Below, in pieces: positions 36,942 to 45,644 of a stretch of DNA of 64,000 nucleotides. Source of the stretch: Microbacterium sp. LWH13-1.2 (GTDB lineage: Bacteria > Actinomycetota > Actinomycetes > Actinomycetales > Microbacteriaceae); contig NZ_CP151635.1 of the NCBI RefSeq assembly GCF_038397735.1, forward strand, positions 3,038,001 through 3,102,000, given 5' to 3'. Numbering within the stretch: the stretch's first letter is position 1; the number at the start of each line of letters is the position of its first letter. The notes under the pieces were generated by a model. The model worked only from the letters and a program-made list of their open reading frames with translations. It had not been told where the DNA came from and made no database searches. The position numbers were made by a program, and so were the translations under genes.

Positions 36942-38639
36942 TCAGCCGGCGAGCATCCGATCCCGCACCTGGCGGCGCAGCACCTTGCCGATCAGTGAAC
37001 GAGGAAGATCATCGACCGCCGTGATGCGCTTGGGCACCTTGTAGGGGGTCAGCCGGGTGCGACAGAAGTCGCGCAGCGCGCCCGAGTCGAGTGTCGCACC
37101 CTCGCGGAGCACGACCGCGGCGGCGACCTCTTCGCCCCCGCTCGCTCTCGGAAGGCCGACCACGGCGGCGGCGACCACGTCAGGGTGCGCCTCGAGCGCA
37201 TCCTCGACCTCGCTGGGCGAGACGTTGAACCCGCCTGTGATGATGAGCTCCTTGAGGCGGTCCACGATCGTCACGAAGCCGTCGGCAGAGACCTCGGCGA
37301 TGTCCCCGGTGCGCAGCCAGCCGTCGGCGAGCAGCACGTCGGCGGTGTCACCCGGTCGACGCCAGTATCCCTGGAAGACCTGCGGACCGCGGATCAGCAG
37401 CTCGCCGCTCTCACCCGACGGCATGTCGATGTCGGTGTCCGCAGGATCGACCACGCGGATCTCGGTGCTCGGGAACGGCACGCCGACCGTGCCGGGGCGA
37501 CGGCTGCGGCCCATCGGGTTTCCGAGCGCGACGGGCGAGCTCTCGGTCATGCCGTATCCCTCGACGAGCAGGCCGCCGGTCGCCTCCTCCCACCGCTGCA
37601 CGGTCGCGACCGGCAGGCTCATCGCACCGGAGATCGCGAACCGGACTGTGGAGAGGTCGATGGTCCCGCGTGACGCGGCACGCGCGAGCTGGTCGTAGAT
37701 CGGCGGCACGGCAGGGAGGAAGGTCGCAGGGCTCGTGCGCGCCGCCTTCGTGACGAGGTCGAGGTCGAAGGTCGGGAACAGCACGAGCTTCGCGCCGATG
37801 CTCATCGCGAACGTCAGGCACAGCGTCATCCCGTAGGCGTGGAACAGCGGCAGCACACCGTAGAACGTCTCCTTGCCGTCGACGAGTCCTGGCACCCATG
37901 CGCGACCCTGCATCGCGTTGGCGCGCAGGTTCGCGTGAGTGAGGATCGCGCCCTTCGGGTCGCCCGTCGTCCCACTCGTGTACTGCAGCAGCGCGGTGTC
38001 GTCCAGCGAAGGGCCCTCGATGCGACGCGAGAGCGGACGATGGTCGACCAGCTTCTTCCAGGCCAGCGCGCGACGCGTCTTCGGGGTGGCTGTCAGCTTG
38101 GCCCTCGACGCCCGCGCCTTGGGTATGGGCAGTCGCAGGAGCAGCCGCTGCGGGGCGGGCATGGCCTCGGTGAGGTCGACGCTCACGATGTGCTCGACCC
38201 GCAGGTCCGAGGGGAAGTCCGCGATCGTGTCGACCGTCTTGTCCCAGACGATCGCGACCTTCGCGCCGTGATCCTCGAACTGATGCCGCAGCTCCCTCGC
38301 CGTGTAGAGCGGGTTGTGCTCGACGACGATGGCGCCGAGGCGGAGTGCCGCATAGAAGGCCACGACATGCTGGGGGCAGTTGGGCAGCACAAGTGCGACC
38401 CGGTCGCCCTTGCGCACACCGAGGCGCCGGAGACCCTCGGCAGCGCGCGTGATCTGGTCGCCGAGCTCGCGGTAGGTCGTCACCGCGCCGAAGAACTCGA
38501 GCGCCGGTCGACGCGCGAATGCGGAGACGCTGGCCGCCATCATCTCGGGCAGCGTCTGAGTCGGAGCCTCGATCTCCGCGGGAACGTCATCTGCGTAGGA
38601 GGCGAGCCATGGCCGGGATTCGTGCGGGTTGACGGACAT
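36942..38639 (-). CDS. Long-chain fatty acid-CoA ligase (AMP-forming)
   Basis: The 565-residue adenylate-forming enzyme activates fatty acids with ATP and CoA. Core motifs are present: TALLQYTSGTTGDPKGAILTH (A3 P-loop), EGYGMTESSP (A5), DGWLRTGDIAEV (A7) and DRLKELIITGGFNVSPSEVE (A8). The C-terminal lid ends in LPRSLIGKVLRRQVRD, with the catalytic Lys. It is soluble or membrane-associated. The start at MSVNPHESRPW was chosen for homology-like length. The region before it is Arg/Ala-rich and unlikely to be coding. It follows the aldolase gene by 62 bases but is not obviously part of the same pathway. Confidence 0.88.
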   Translation of the reverse strand: MSVNPHESRPWLASYADDVPAEIEAPTQTLPEMMAASVSAFARRPALEFFGAVTTYRELGDQITRAAEGLRRLGVRKGDRVALVLPNCPQHVVAFYAALRLGAIVVEHNPLYTARELRHQFEDHGAKVAIVWDKTVDTIADFPSDLRVEHIVSVDLTEAMPAPQRLLLRLPIPKARASRAKLTATPKTRRALAWKKLVDHRPLSRRIEGPSLDDTALLQYTSGTTGDPKGAILTHANLRANAMQGRAWVPGLVDGKETFYGVLPLFHAYGMTLCLTFAMSIGAKLVLFPTFDLDLVTKAARTSPATFLPAVPPIYDQLARAASRGTIDLSTVRFAISGAMSLPVATVQRWEEATGGLLVEGYGMTESSPVALGNPMGRSRRPGTVGVPFPSTEIRVVDPADTDIDMPSGESGELLIRGPQVFQGYWRRPGDTADVLLADGWLRTGDIAEVSADGFVTIVDRLKELIITGGFNVSPSEVEDALEAHPDVVAAAVVGLPRASGGEEVAAAVVLREGATLDSGALRDFCRTRLTPYKVPKRITAVDDLPRSLIGKVLRRQVRDRMLAG

Positions 38640-38701
38640 GTCCTCCATCCTGCCCCGGGCGGCTGTGAGGCGCCCCCGCGCTGCGCCCGAGGCCGGCCCG
38701 G

Positions 38702-39613
38702 TCACAGCTCGGCGAGATACCCGTCCAGCGTCTCGGCGAGCCTGTCCAACCTGATGCGATCGTCTGCCGTCAGCGGTCGGAACGGCATCCGGCAGTCTCC
38801 GAGCACCCCTGCGCCGCCCGCGCTCCGTCCGGAGAGGTACTTGGCCGCCGGGAACACGTCGACCGCAACGAGTTCCGAGATGACATGGTTGATCCGTCGC
38901 TGTACGCGCTGAGCTGCCGGCAGATCACCGGCGTCGAGCAGGCTCCGAGCAGCACGGAAGAGCTCGATCTGCAGGCCGACCGTGGTTCCGATCGTGCCCC
39001 GTGCCCCCGCTGCGACAGCGGGGACGTAGACCTCGTCGAAGCCGTTGATGTATGCCTTGTCCGGGTAGGCGGCCTTCATCCGCTCGAGGGCGTACATGTT
39101 GTGCGCAGTCTGCTTGATCCCTATCACGCGCGGATCGTCGAGGAGCGCTCCTGCGGTGACGACATCGAACTCCGTGCCCGTGAACTGCGGGATGTTGTAG
39201 ACGATCAGCGGAAGATCGACGGCGTCCAGTACCGCTCGGTAGTGCGCGACTATCGTCTCCGCGTCGAAGGAGTAGTAGATCGGAGGGATCATCGACAGGG
39301 CGCTCGCCCCTGCCTGTTCGGCGCGCTGCGCGAGAGCGATCGCCTCGCGCGTCGACAGAGCGCCCACATGAGCCACGACAGGCAGCCGACCCTCGGATGC
39401 GGCCACGACGGTCTCGACGACAGCTGTGCGCTCGTCAGGGGAGAGAAGCAGCCCTTCGCCGGACGACCCGCAGCAGTAGATCCCCTCGACGCCCCTCTTC
39501 GCATAGTCATCGACGAGTGCTGTGAGGAGCCCCATGTCCACCTCGCCATCCGCGTCATAGGGCGTCGCGACCGCGGCCATCAGCACGCCGATATCTGCGG
39601 CCGTGGTCACCAT
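38702..39613 (-). CDS. DapA/NanA-fold aldolase, last gene of the sugar-acid operon
   Basis: The 303-residue TIM-barrel protein belongs to the dihydrodipicolinate synthase / N-acetylneuraminate lyase superfamily. It has the GSSGEGLLLS phosphate-like loop (about residues 43-52), LPLIVYNIPQFTG with the catalytic Tyr, and VIGIKQTAHNM with the Schiff-base Lys. The C-terminal segment GDCRMPFRPLT is typical of sugar-acid aldolases. It probably cleaves a 2-keto-3-deoxy sugar acid to pyruvate plus an aldehyde. The ATG overlaps the upstream SDR stop by seven bases. The exact substrate is unknown. Confidence 0.82.
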   Translation of the reverse strand: MVTTAADIGVLMAAVATPYDADGEVDMGLLTALVDDYAKRGVEGIYCCGSSGEGLLLSPDERTAVVETVVAASEGRLPVVAHVGALSTREAIALAQRAEQAGASALSMIPPIYYSFDAETIVAHYRAVLDAVDLPLIVYNIPQFTGTEFDVVTAGALLDDPRVIGIKQTAHNMYALERMKAAYPDKAYINGFDEVYVPAVAAGARGTIGTTVGLQIELFRAARSLLDAGDLPAAQRVQRRINHVISELVAVDVFPAAKYLSGRSAGGAGVLGDCRMPFRPLTADDRIRLDRLAETLDGYLAEL

Positions 39614-40434
39614 GCCGTCCACCCGCCGTCGACCACGAGGTTCGCACCCGTCATGTATCGGGAGGCATCCGAGAGGAGGAAGACGGCCGCGCCGTTGAAG
39701 TCCGTAGCCTCGGCCATGCGTCCGATCGGGATGCGGTCGGTGTAGTTCTTCTGGAAGGTGGCGTCCTGCGTATCGCGCCCCACGCCGGAAGGAGTGAGAG
39801 TGTTCACGCGGATCCCCTGGCGCCCCCAATACGTCGCGCAGTAGCGGGTGAGGTTGTAGAGCCCGGACTTCGCCGCGGAGTATGCGACGGGCTTCACGAA
39901 CGGCACACCGGTCTCCTCCTCCCGGTAGGCATAGATGTCCTGCACAGGCGAGACCATGCCGTAGATCGAGCCGACGTTCACGATGGAGCCGGCTCTCCCC
40001 GCCGCACGCATGCGTGCCCCGGCCGCCTGGGTGACCACGAAGGTGCCCACGAGATTCACATCCACGACTTCACGGAAGATGTCGATCGGGAATTCCTCGA
40101 ACGGCCCGGACACCTCCGCGGGAGCGCTCGGCTGCGTATCGAGCCCCGCGTTGTTGATCACCGCATCGGGGCAGGCCCCCCACTGCTGTTCGATGGCGTC
40201 GAGGGCCGCTTCGACGCTGGGCTTCGAGACGATGTCCATCGCCAGGGGCATCAGGCGATCACTGCCCACGAGGTCAGGGAACACCGCGTTCAGGCGCTCG
40301 GCGTCCGCCGTGCGAGACGCCACGGCTACCCGAGCGCCACGGCCATGCAGTTCACGCACGAAGGCGGCGCCGATCTGACCGAGGCCTCCGGTCACCAGGA
40401 CGATGCGTTCGGCGACGTCGAAGATGTCTGTCAT
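39607..40434 (-). CDS. SDR-family NAD(P)-dependent dehydrogenase
   Basis: The 275-residue short-chain dehydrogenase has the nucleotide motif VLVTGGLGQIG near its N-terminus, NNAG at about 95, and catalytic SIYG and YSAAK (Tyr and Lys at about 195-199). It ends with the family tail TGANLVVDGGWTAW. GGAAGG lies 7 bases before the ATG. In this operon (importer, dehydratase, SDR, aldolase) it should oxidise or reduce the imported sugar or a keto-acid intermediate. It may equally be an L-fucose-type sugar dehydrogenase. Both choices are inference. Confidence 0.85.
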   Translation of the reverse strand: MTDIFDVAERIVLVTGGLGQIGAAFVRELHGRGARVAVASRTADAERLNAVFPDLVGSDRLMPLAMDIVSKPSVEAALDAIEQQWGACPDAVINNAGLDTQPSAPAEVSGPFEEFPIDIFREVVDVNLVGTFVVTQAAGARMRAAGRAGSIVNVGSIYGMVSPVQDIYAYREEETGVPFVKPVAYSAAKSGLYNLTRYCATYWGRQGIRVNTLTPSGVGRDTQDATFQKNYTDRIPIGRMAEATDFNGAAVFLLSDASRYMTGANLVVDGGWTAW

Positions 40435-40449
40435 GAGTCGTCCTTCCAC

Positions 40450-41535
40450 TCAGAGCACCGCGAGGCGCGCGAGATTCTCTCGGTCGTACTCCAGGCCGTT
40501 GCCCGGAGCTCGGTTCGGCACGAAGAAGCCGTTCTGCGGCAGTTGAGGCTTGATGACCCCGAGATCGGACAGCGTTCCGCCGTCGGTCATCTCTCCGAAC
40601 AACGCGTTCGGCACCGCGCACAGCACGTTCGCGGTGAGCTCCATCACGAAGTGCGGGGTCATCGGCGCGCTGAACGCACGCCCGAGTGCAGCGATGTCCA
40701 TGTAGGGAGTGATCCCGCCCACGCGACCGACGTCGGCCTGGATGAAGTCGCACGCATCGGCCACGAGGTACTGGTTGAACTGCTGGAGCGTGTAGACGTT
40801 CTCTCCGAGACCGATCGGGATGGGCGACCGAGCCCGGAGCCGCGCATGAGACTGGACATCGTCGACTCGCAGCGGCTCCTCGACCCAGTACAGGTTGAGG
40901 TCGCGGAAGCGGGTGACAGCCCGTACGGCCTCGCCATACGTCCAGCCCTGGTTCGCGTCGACCATCAGCGGGTATTCGCCGACCGCTTCGCGGATCTTGG
41001 TCAGGCGGTAGACGTCTTCCTCGAGGTCCGGCTTGCCGACCTTCACCTTGCCTGCCGCGTATCCGTCTGCCTTCCACGACTTCACCTGCTCGACGACCTC
41101 CTCCGCCGACAGGTTCAGGTTGATCCCGCTGCCGTAGAGAGCCACCCGATCACGGACCTGTCCGAGGAGCTTCGCAAGAGGCTCCTGATAGTGGAGACCC
41201 AACAGGTCCCACAGCGCGATGTCGATCGCCGCCAGCGCGAGGGTCGTCGTGCCACCGGGGCCGTTGTCCCGCAGGTACTGCCAGGAGTGCTGCCAGACGG
41301 CGCGAGGATTGACCTCCCGACCGATGAGCGTGGGGATCAGCTCGCGCAGGGCTGCCATCATCATCTGACCGCCCACACCGGAAGTGTGGCTGAATCCCGT
41401 GCCCACCAGACCGGAGTCGGTCGTGATGTCGGCGAGGATGATCTCGATGTGGGTGACCTTGTGGATCTGATCTCCCCATGGCCCCTTGGGGAGGGGGATC
41501 CGGGAGAGCTGGAGGTCGATGGATTCGATTTTCAC
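40450..41535 (-). CDS. Enolase-superfamily sugar-acid dehydratase (mandelate racemase group)
   Basis: The 361-residue protein has the capping domain and a barrel with KVKVGKPD (KxK catalytic lysines), MVDANQGW and WVEEPL and GLGENVYT (metal ligands Asp, Glu, Glu). TPHFVMELTANV supplies His and Glu. These mark the mandelate racemase subgroup, which contains L-fuconate, rhamnonate and other aldonate dehydratases making 2-keto-3-deoxy acids. The start is GTG with GGAAGGA at good spacing. Its place between an ABC importer and an aldolase supports an aldonate dehydratase role, though the precise substrate is open. Confidence 0.85.
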   Translation of the reverse strand: MKIESIDLQLSRIPLPKGPWGDQIHKVTHIEIILADITTDSGLVGTGFSHTSGVGGQMMMAALRELIPTLIGREVNPRAVWQHSWQYLRDNGPGGTTTLALAAIDIALWDLLGLHYQEPLAKLLGQVRDRVALYGSGINLNLSAEEVVEQVKSWKADGYAAGKVKVGKPDLEEDVYRLTKIREAVGEYPLMVDANQGWTYGEAVRAVTRFRDLNLYWVEEPLRVDDVQSHARLRARSPIPIGLGENVYTLQQFNQYLVADACDFIQADVGRVGGITPYMDIAALGRAFSAPMTPHFVMELTANVLCAVPNALFGEMTDGGTLSDLGVIKPQLPQNGFFVPNRAPGNGLEYDRENLARLAVL

Positions 41536-41579
41536 GCGTGGTCCTTCCGATGTGTGCGTCGTGGATGTGGGGTGCGCGG

Positions 41580-42437
41580 TCAGCCCTTGACAGCACCGGC
41601 TGCGAGGCCGGCGACGAGGCGCTTCTGCACGATGAGGAAGCCGATCACGACCGGAAGCACGGAGAGCACTCCGCCCGCAGTGAGCAGATCCCAGCGGATC
41701 TGGTACTCCCCGATGAACAGGTGGAGTCCGACGGGAAGCGTTCGCGTCGCGGTCTGCGACGTGAAAGTCAGGGCATAGAGGAACTCGTTCCAAGTGAGGA
41801 TGAATGCGTAGGTTCCCGCCGCGACCATCCCCGGGCGCAACAGCGGCAGCAGCAACATCCTGATCACCTGCGCGGATGATGCGCCGTCGATCTGCCCGGC
41901 CTCCTCGATCTCGCGGGGGATGGAATCGGCGAAGCCCTTCAGCAGCCAGGTCGCGAACGGCGTGGCGAAGGCGGCGTGCACGAGAGCGAGCCCGACAGTG
42001 GTGTCCATGAGCCCCATGCCGCGCAGCTGGCCCTGCAGCGAGATGACCAGGAGCACGGCAGGGAACATCTGCGCGAGCAGCAGCCCGATCATGACCGCCC
42101 CACGACCCCGGAAATCGAATCGTGACATCGCGATGGCCGCTCCGGTCGAGACGACAAGGGTGATCGGAACCGCGATCGCCGCAACCAGAAGACTGTTGCG
42201 AAGGTAGGTCAGGAACGGTGTGGTGGTGAGCAGCTCCTCGTACGAGGCTGTCGTGAATGCCGAGGGGATGAGGTTGGCCCCTGCACCCGCGAGTTCCGTA
42301 CGCGGAGTCAGGGATGTCAGCAGCATGACGATGTACGGTCCGAGGACGAGCGCGAGCACGCCGATGAGGGCGATCGCGAAGCCTGTCCGGCCCGCGTTGC
42401 GTACGACGCGAACGCGTATGGGTGTCGTGGCGCTCAT
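41580..42437 (-). CDS. ABC sugar permease (MalG-type), sugar-acid operon
   Basis: The 285-residue inner-membrane permease has six helices and the ATPase-contact loop PREIEEAGQIDGASSAQVIRML. It ends FLIVQKRLVAGLAAGAVKG, typical of MalG-like subunits. Its start overlaps the stop of the upstream permease (42434). Binding protein, this pair and the catabolic enzymes form one minus-strand operon. No ATPase is encoded, so it likely borrows a shared one. Confidence 0.9.
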   Translation of the reverse strand: MSATTPIRVRVVRNAGRTGFAIALIGVLALVLGPYIVMLLTSLTPRTELAGAGANLIPSAFTTASYEELLTTTPFLTYLRNSLLVAAIAVPITLVVSTGAAIAMSRFDFRGRGAVMIGLLLAQMFPAVLLVISLQGQLRGMGLMDTTVGLALVHAAFATPFATWLLKGFADSIPREIEEAGQIDGASSAQVIRMLLLPLLRPGMVAAGTYAFILTWNEFLYALTFTSQTATRTLPVGLHLFIGEYQIRWDLLTAGGVLSVLPVVIGFLIVQKRLVAGLAAGAVKG

Positions 42438-43390
42438 GAGCGGCGGGCATCCTTCCGGGTGAGGCGCACGTAGAGCGCGATGAAGACCGCAAGGAACAGT
42501 GCCTGGATCACGGCGTATGCGGCTCCGGCGCCGAAATCACTGGACTTGTATGTCGTGAGGTAGGACTCGAGAGCCAGCGTCGTCGATGACGTGCCAGGAC
42601 CGCCTCCCGTGAGGATGAAGATGAGGTCGACGTAGTTCGACGTCCAGATCAGACGCAGGAGCGTCGTGATCAGGATGGTCGGAAGGATCGCCGGGAGCAC
42701 GACATGTCGGAAGACACCCACAGGCCCGCATCCGTCGATCTGCGCCGACTCCTTCAGTTCACCGGAGACGCTCTGGAGCGCCGCGAGGATCATGATCGCG
42801 AACAGCGGGATGCCCTGCCAGACGTCGATCATGACGAGTGTTGGGAGCGCGGTGCTGTTCTGCGACAGGAACTCGATGGGTGCATCGACGATCCCTGCGC
42901 CGAGGAGCCACTGGTTCAGGACACCGTTGTTCGGGTCGAGCACCCACTTCCACATCAGCGCGACGAGCACGCTGGGCGTAGCCCACGGGATCATGATCAG
43001 ACCGCGGTAGACGCCCCTCATCGGGAAACGGTTGTTGAGCATGAGCGCGAGGCAGAGGCCCCCGACGAGCTGAAGCATCACGGCACCGAACGTCCAGATG
43101 GCCGTGCGACCGAGCGTCGGGACGAACTCCGGCGTGCCGATCACCGCAACGAAGTTGTCGAAGCCGACGAAGTCGAGCACGCCGGTGAAGACGCTCACGT
43201 CGTTGAGTGAGAACCAGATCGAGCGGACGAGCGGATATCCGGCGAAGACAGCGACCAGCACGATGGCCGGCGCCAGCAGGACCAGCGGCGCGACCGTTCC
43301 GCGCCGGGCCCTGCGCGGCGGTCGTGCGCCCGACCGGCGCGGCGCAGGACGCCCCGTGACGACGGCCTCTGTGAGAGTTGAGCTTGTCAC
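42434..43390 (-). CDS. ABC sugar permease (MalF-type), sugar-acid operon
   Basis: The 318-residue permease has a basic Arg/Pro-rich cytoplasmic start and six helices. It has the contact loop GELKESAQIDGCGPVGVFRHV and MalF-like FILTGGGPGTSSTTLALESYL in the periplasmic/late region. The start is GTG, 7 bases after the lipoprotein stop. It pairs with the downstream permease through a 4-base overlap. Confidence 0.9.
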   Translation of the reverse strand: MTSSTLTEAVVTGRPAPRRSGARPPRRARRGTVAPLVLLAPAIVLVAVFAGYPLVRSIWFSLNDVSVFTGVLDFVGFDNFVAVIGTPEFVPTLGRTAIWTFGAVMLQLVGGLCLALMLNNRFPMRGVYRGLIMIPWATPSVLVALMWKWVLDPNNGVLNQWLLGAGIVDAPIEFLSQNSTALPTLVMIDVWQGIPLFAIMILAALQSVSGELKESAQIDGCGPVGVFRHVVLPAILPTILITTLLRLIWTSNYVDLIFILTGGGPGTSSTTLALESYLTTYKSSDFGAGAAYAVIQALFLAVFIALYVRLTRKDARRS

Positions 43391-43397
43391 GTCGACC

Positions 43398-44648
43398 TCA
43401 GCGCAGTACGTCGGCCATCGACGTCAGCGCGTCCTGGCTTGTGAGCTCGCCCTGGAACGCCTTCTGGATGATGGGGTTCCACTCTTTTGCGGCGAGCTCG
43501 GCCACTCCGGCGAGAGCCGGCCACGTCTTCGCGGTCGGGATCGCGTCCACGGCCACCTTCAGGTTGGGGTCGGAGCTGTACGCCTCTGAGTCGATGACCG
43601 ATTCCAGCACGGGGAGCTGACCCTGTGGTGATGCCGACATCTGGTCGACCTGCGCCTCCTCGGTGAGCCACGAGATCCACGCCCATGCCGCATCCTGCTT
43701 CTCGGAACCGGCCATGATGACGTTGCCGCTCATGCTGCCCAGCGTGGCGCCGGGCTCACCGTCGGCCGTCGGAATCGGGACCACGCCGAGCTTGTCGCCG
43801 AAGACGCCCTCGAGCTCCTTGAGAGAACCGGGGTGATGGATCATCATTCCCGTGAGGCCCTCGACGAAGTTGGTCTTCACATCGGCGAAGGCTGCAGTGA
43901 TCGATCCGGGCGGAGCCGCTTCGAGGTCGTTGACGATGCTGAGGTAGTCCTCGTTGACACTCACAGCGGTCTCATCGTCGAGCACCACTTCCCCGCTGTC
44001 ATCGACGACAGACGCACCGCCCGCGTACATCCACGCGAGCCACTGATCCTGGCCGCCCGCTCCGCCGCGCACGTCGATGCCGTAGCGACCGTCGCCCGTG
44101 AGGGCTTCGGCCGCGTCAAGGAGATCCTGCTGGGTCTGCGGTGCGTCGAGGCCGAGTGCTTCGAAGTAGTCCACGCGGTAGTACAGGTAGAGCGTCGTGT
44201 ACTGGTGAGGCAGCATGTAGACGGCGTCCTCGCCCGGAATCTGCCCGGTCGCCCACAGCGAGTCGACGACGTCATCCGACGCCTCCCACTCGTCGATGTA
44301 CGGGCTGAGGTCGGCGATCGCACCCTCGGGAGCGAACTGGCCGAGCCACCAGTCCTTGCTGCGTGCCGCGTCCGGACCGGTGCCGTTCATCGCCGAGGAC
44401 ACCAGCTGATTCTGGTATTGATCGAGCGGGATCGTCTCCAGAGTGACCTCGACGTCGTCCTGCGACGAGTTGAACTCCTCAGCGAGTTCGGTCCACGTCC
44501 CATCGGTCGCGTCGTCCTGCCACAGCCAGTAAGTGATCTCGACTGTGCCGCCTTCTTCCGTGGGTGCCGCGCCACCCGCACAACCCGCCGTGAGTGCCGT
44601 GATGCCCAGCACAGCGACTGCGGGGAGGATCCTCTTCGTGAAACGCAT
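43398..44648 (-). CDS. Sugar ABC transporter binding lipoprotein, sugar-acid operon
   Basis: The 416-residue solute-binding protein has a lipobox (ILPAVAVLGITALTAGC, modified Cys at about 23) and a type-1 oligosaccharide-binding fold (YWLWQDDATDGTWTELAEEFN). AAGGAG lies 9 bases before the ATG at 44648. An ATG eight codons upstream is less likely. It is the first gene of the minus-strand operon down to the aldolase. A perfect TGAAATCGATTTCA operator lies 44 bases before it, so the nearby LacI regulator should repress it. The ligand is probably a sugar or aldonate. Confidence 0.9.
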   Translation of the reverse strand: MRFTKRILPAVAVLGITALTAGCAGGAAPTEEGGTVEITYWLWQDDATDGTWTELAEEFNSSQDDVEVTLETIPLDQYQNQLVSSAMNGTGPDAARSKDWWLGQFAPEGAIADLSPYIDEWEASDDVVDSLWATGQIPGEDAVYMLPHQYTTLYLYYRVDYFEALGLDAPQTQQDLLDAAEALTGDGRYGIDVRGGAGGQDQWLAWMYAGGASVVDDSGEVVLDDETAVSVNEDYLSIVNDLEAAPPGSITAAFADVKTNFVEGLTGMMIHHPGSLKELEGVFGDKLGVVPIPTADGEPGATLGSMSGNVIMAGSEKQDAAWAWISWLTEEAQVDQMSASPQGQLPVLESVIDSEAYSSDPNLKVAVDAIPTAKTWPALAGVAELAAKEWNPIIQKAFQGELTSQDALTSMADVLR

Positions 44649-44691
44649 GATGTGTACTCCTTCGTTCATCATTCGGTGGTCATATGGACGG

Positions 44692-44705
44692 TGAAATCGA
44701 TTTCA
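44692..44705. promoter_or_regulatory. LacI-type operator before the sugar-acid operon
   Basis: TGAAATCGATTTCA is a perfect 14-bp palindrome. It is the same site, with one base changed, as that in the isomerase promoter at 35.4 kb, which links the two operons to the LacI regulator at 35.9 kb. Confidence 0.8.
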
Positions 44706-44722
44706 TTACCGTCCGGCAAAAT

Positions 44723-44739
44723 GGTCCGATATTCGGACC
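44723..44739. promoter_or_regulatory. 17-bp inverted repeat between gntR and the sugar-acid operon
   Basis: GGTCCGA-TAT-TCGGACC is a perfect dyad just after the GntR gene stop and upstream of the binding-protein gene. It may be an operator for the adjacent GntR protein, or a weak terminator of its gene. Confidence 0.5.
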
Positions 44740-44743
44740 GGTG

Positions 44744-45457
44744 TCAGACTGCGAAGCCGCCCGGCACCCCGAACGCGATGTCCGGATAGCGATTGCGCAC
44801 GCCGTAGAAGTGCGCGTCGAGTTCGTGCACCGCGCGGCGCGCATCTCCCGCTTCGATGGCTTCGATGATGCGACCGTGCATCGCCGCGATCGCAGGGTCC
44901 TCCTCGACGTTCTCACCCTTCGCCGACGAGAACACCGCCCAGAACGAGTGGAGGAATTCGTCGACGACAGCGTTCTGCATCGGCGCGAGCAGTCCTCGAT
45001 GGAACTGCTCATCCTGCTCTGCGAAGCTCTCCCCCCGCACAGCCCGCTGCACCATCTCTTCCGAGAGCGCTCGCAACCGGGCGAGGTCCTCGACGGTCAG
45101 CCTCGGAATCACCGTCGGGAGCAGTGAGGTCTCGAGAGCGTGGCGCACCTCGAGGAGCTCTCGTGTCGCCACGTCGCGATCCGTGACGAAGCCCACCCAG
45201 CGAGTGGCGAAGTCCGCCGCACGGATACCCAGCCAGACGCGTCGAGCACCCTGTCTGGCAACGACGATGCCGAACGCCTCGAGCACGCTGAGCGCTTCCC
45301 TGATCCGCTGGCGCCCGACTTCGAGCTGTGCACCGAGCTCGGCCTCGGTCGGCAGCGGATCGCCGACCTGAACCCCTGAGGACTGCAGATGCTGCGCGAG
45401 GCGCCGATAAAGCGCATCAGACAAGTCAGGTTCCACCGGAACTTGGTTGTCTGACAT
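44744..45457 (-). CDS. GntR-family (FadR/FCD) regulator
   Basis: The 237-residue protein has the GntR winged helix (PTEAELGAQLEVGRQRIREALSVLEAFGIV) and a C-terminal FCD helical ligand domain. The latter has a likely metal/acid-binding pattern (EQDEQFHRGLL, AMHGRIIEAIEAGDARRAVHELDAHF). FCD regulators respond to carboxylic or sugar acids. It lies directly upstream of the sugar-acid operon on the same strand, so that operon may be under double control (LacI and GntR). Inverted repeats lie in its own upstream region. Confidence 0.87.
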   Translation of the reverse strand: MSDNQVPVEPDLSDALYRRLAQHLQSSGVQVGDPLPTEAELGAQLEVGRQRIREALSVLEAFGIVVARQGARRVWLGIRAADFATRWVGFVTDRDVATRELLEVRHALETSLLPTVIPRLTVEDLARLRALSEEMVQRAVRGESFAEQDEQFHRGLLAPMQNAVVDEFLHSFWAVFSSAKGENVEEDPAIAAMHGRIIEAIEAGDARRAVHELDAHFYGVRNRYPDIAFGVPGGFAV

Positions 45458-45537
45458 ATTCTGTCCACTTCGTCGTGTTTTGGCGGGGATGCCGTTGTCT
45501 TCACGCTATAGCACAGGCGAGAACTGATCAAGATGTC

Positions 45538-45575
45538 GACATGATTGCATGTCAAACAATAAACTTGTCAGACAA
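45538..45575. promoter_or_regulatory. Inverted repeats upstream of the gntR gene
   Basis: GACATG-ATTG-CATGTC (45538-45553) and TTGTC-A-GACAA (45565-45575) lie upstream of gntR. A related TTGTCTGACA lies over its start codon. A minus-strand -10 candidate TATAGC occurs at 45510-45505. They suit FCD-type autoregulation. Confidence 0.45.
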
Positions 45576-45597
45576 ATTACGGGTTCTCCGGGACAGA

Positions 45598-45631
45598 AAA
45601 GGGCGGCAGGGCCTGAGCCCTGCCGCCCTTT
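45598..45631. terminator. Terminator after the tct-linked aldolase gene
   Basis: A perfect 15-bp inverted repeat (45598-45612 and 45617-45631) with a CTGA loop lies just past the minus-strand stop at 45645. The A/T ends give a short U run in that direction. Confidence 0.9.
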
Positions 45632-45644
45632 CCGACGAACGCGT

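Noticed and set aside
38702..39613. Aldolase as a sialic-acid lyase in a nan operon
   Set aside because: Some motifs resemble NanA, but there is no NanE, NanK, NagA/B or sialidase. The operon has a mandelate-racemase-group dehydratase instead.
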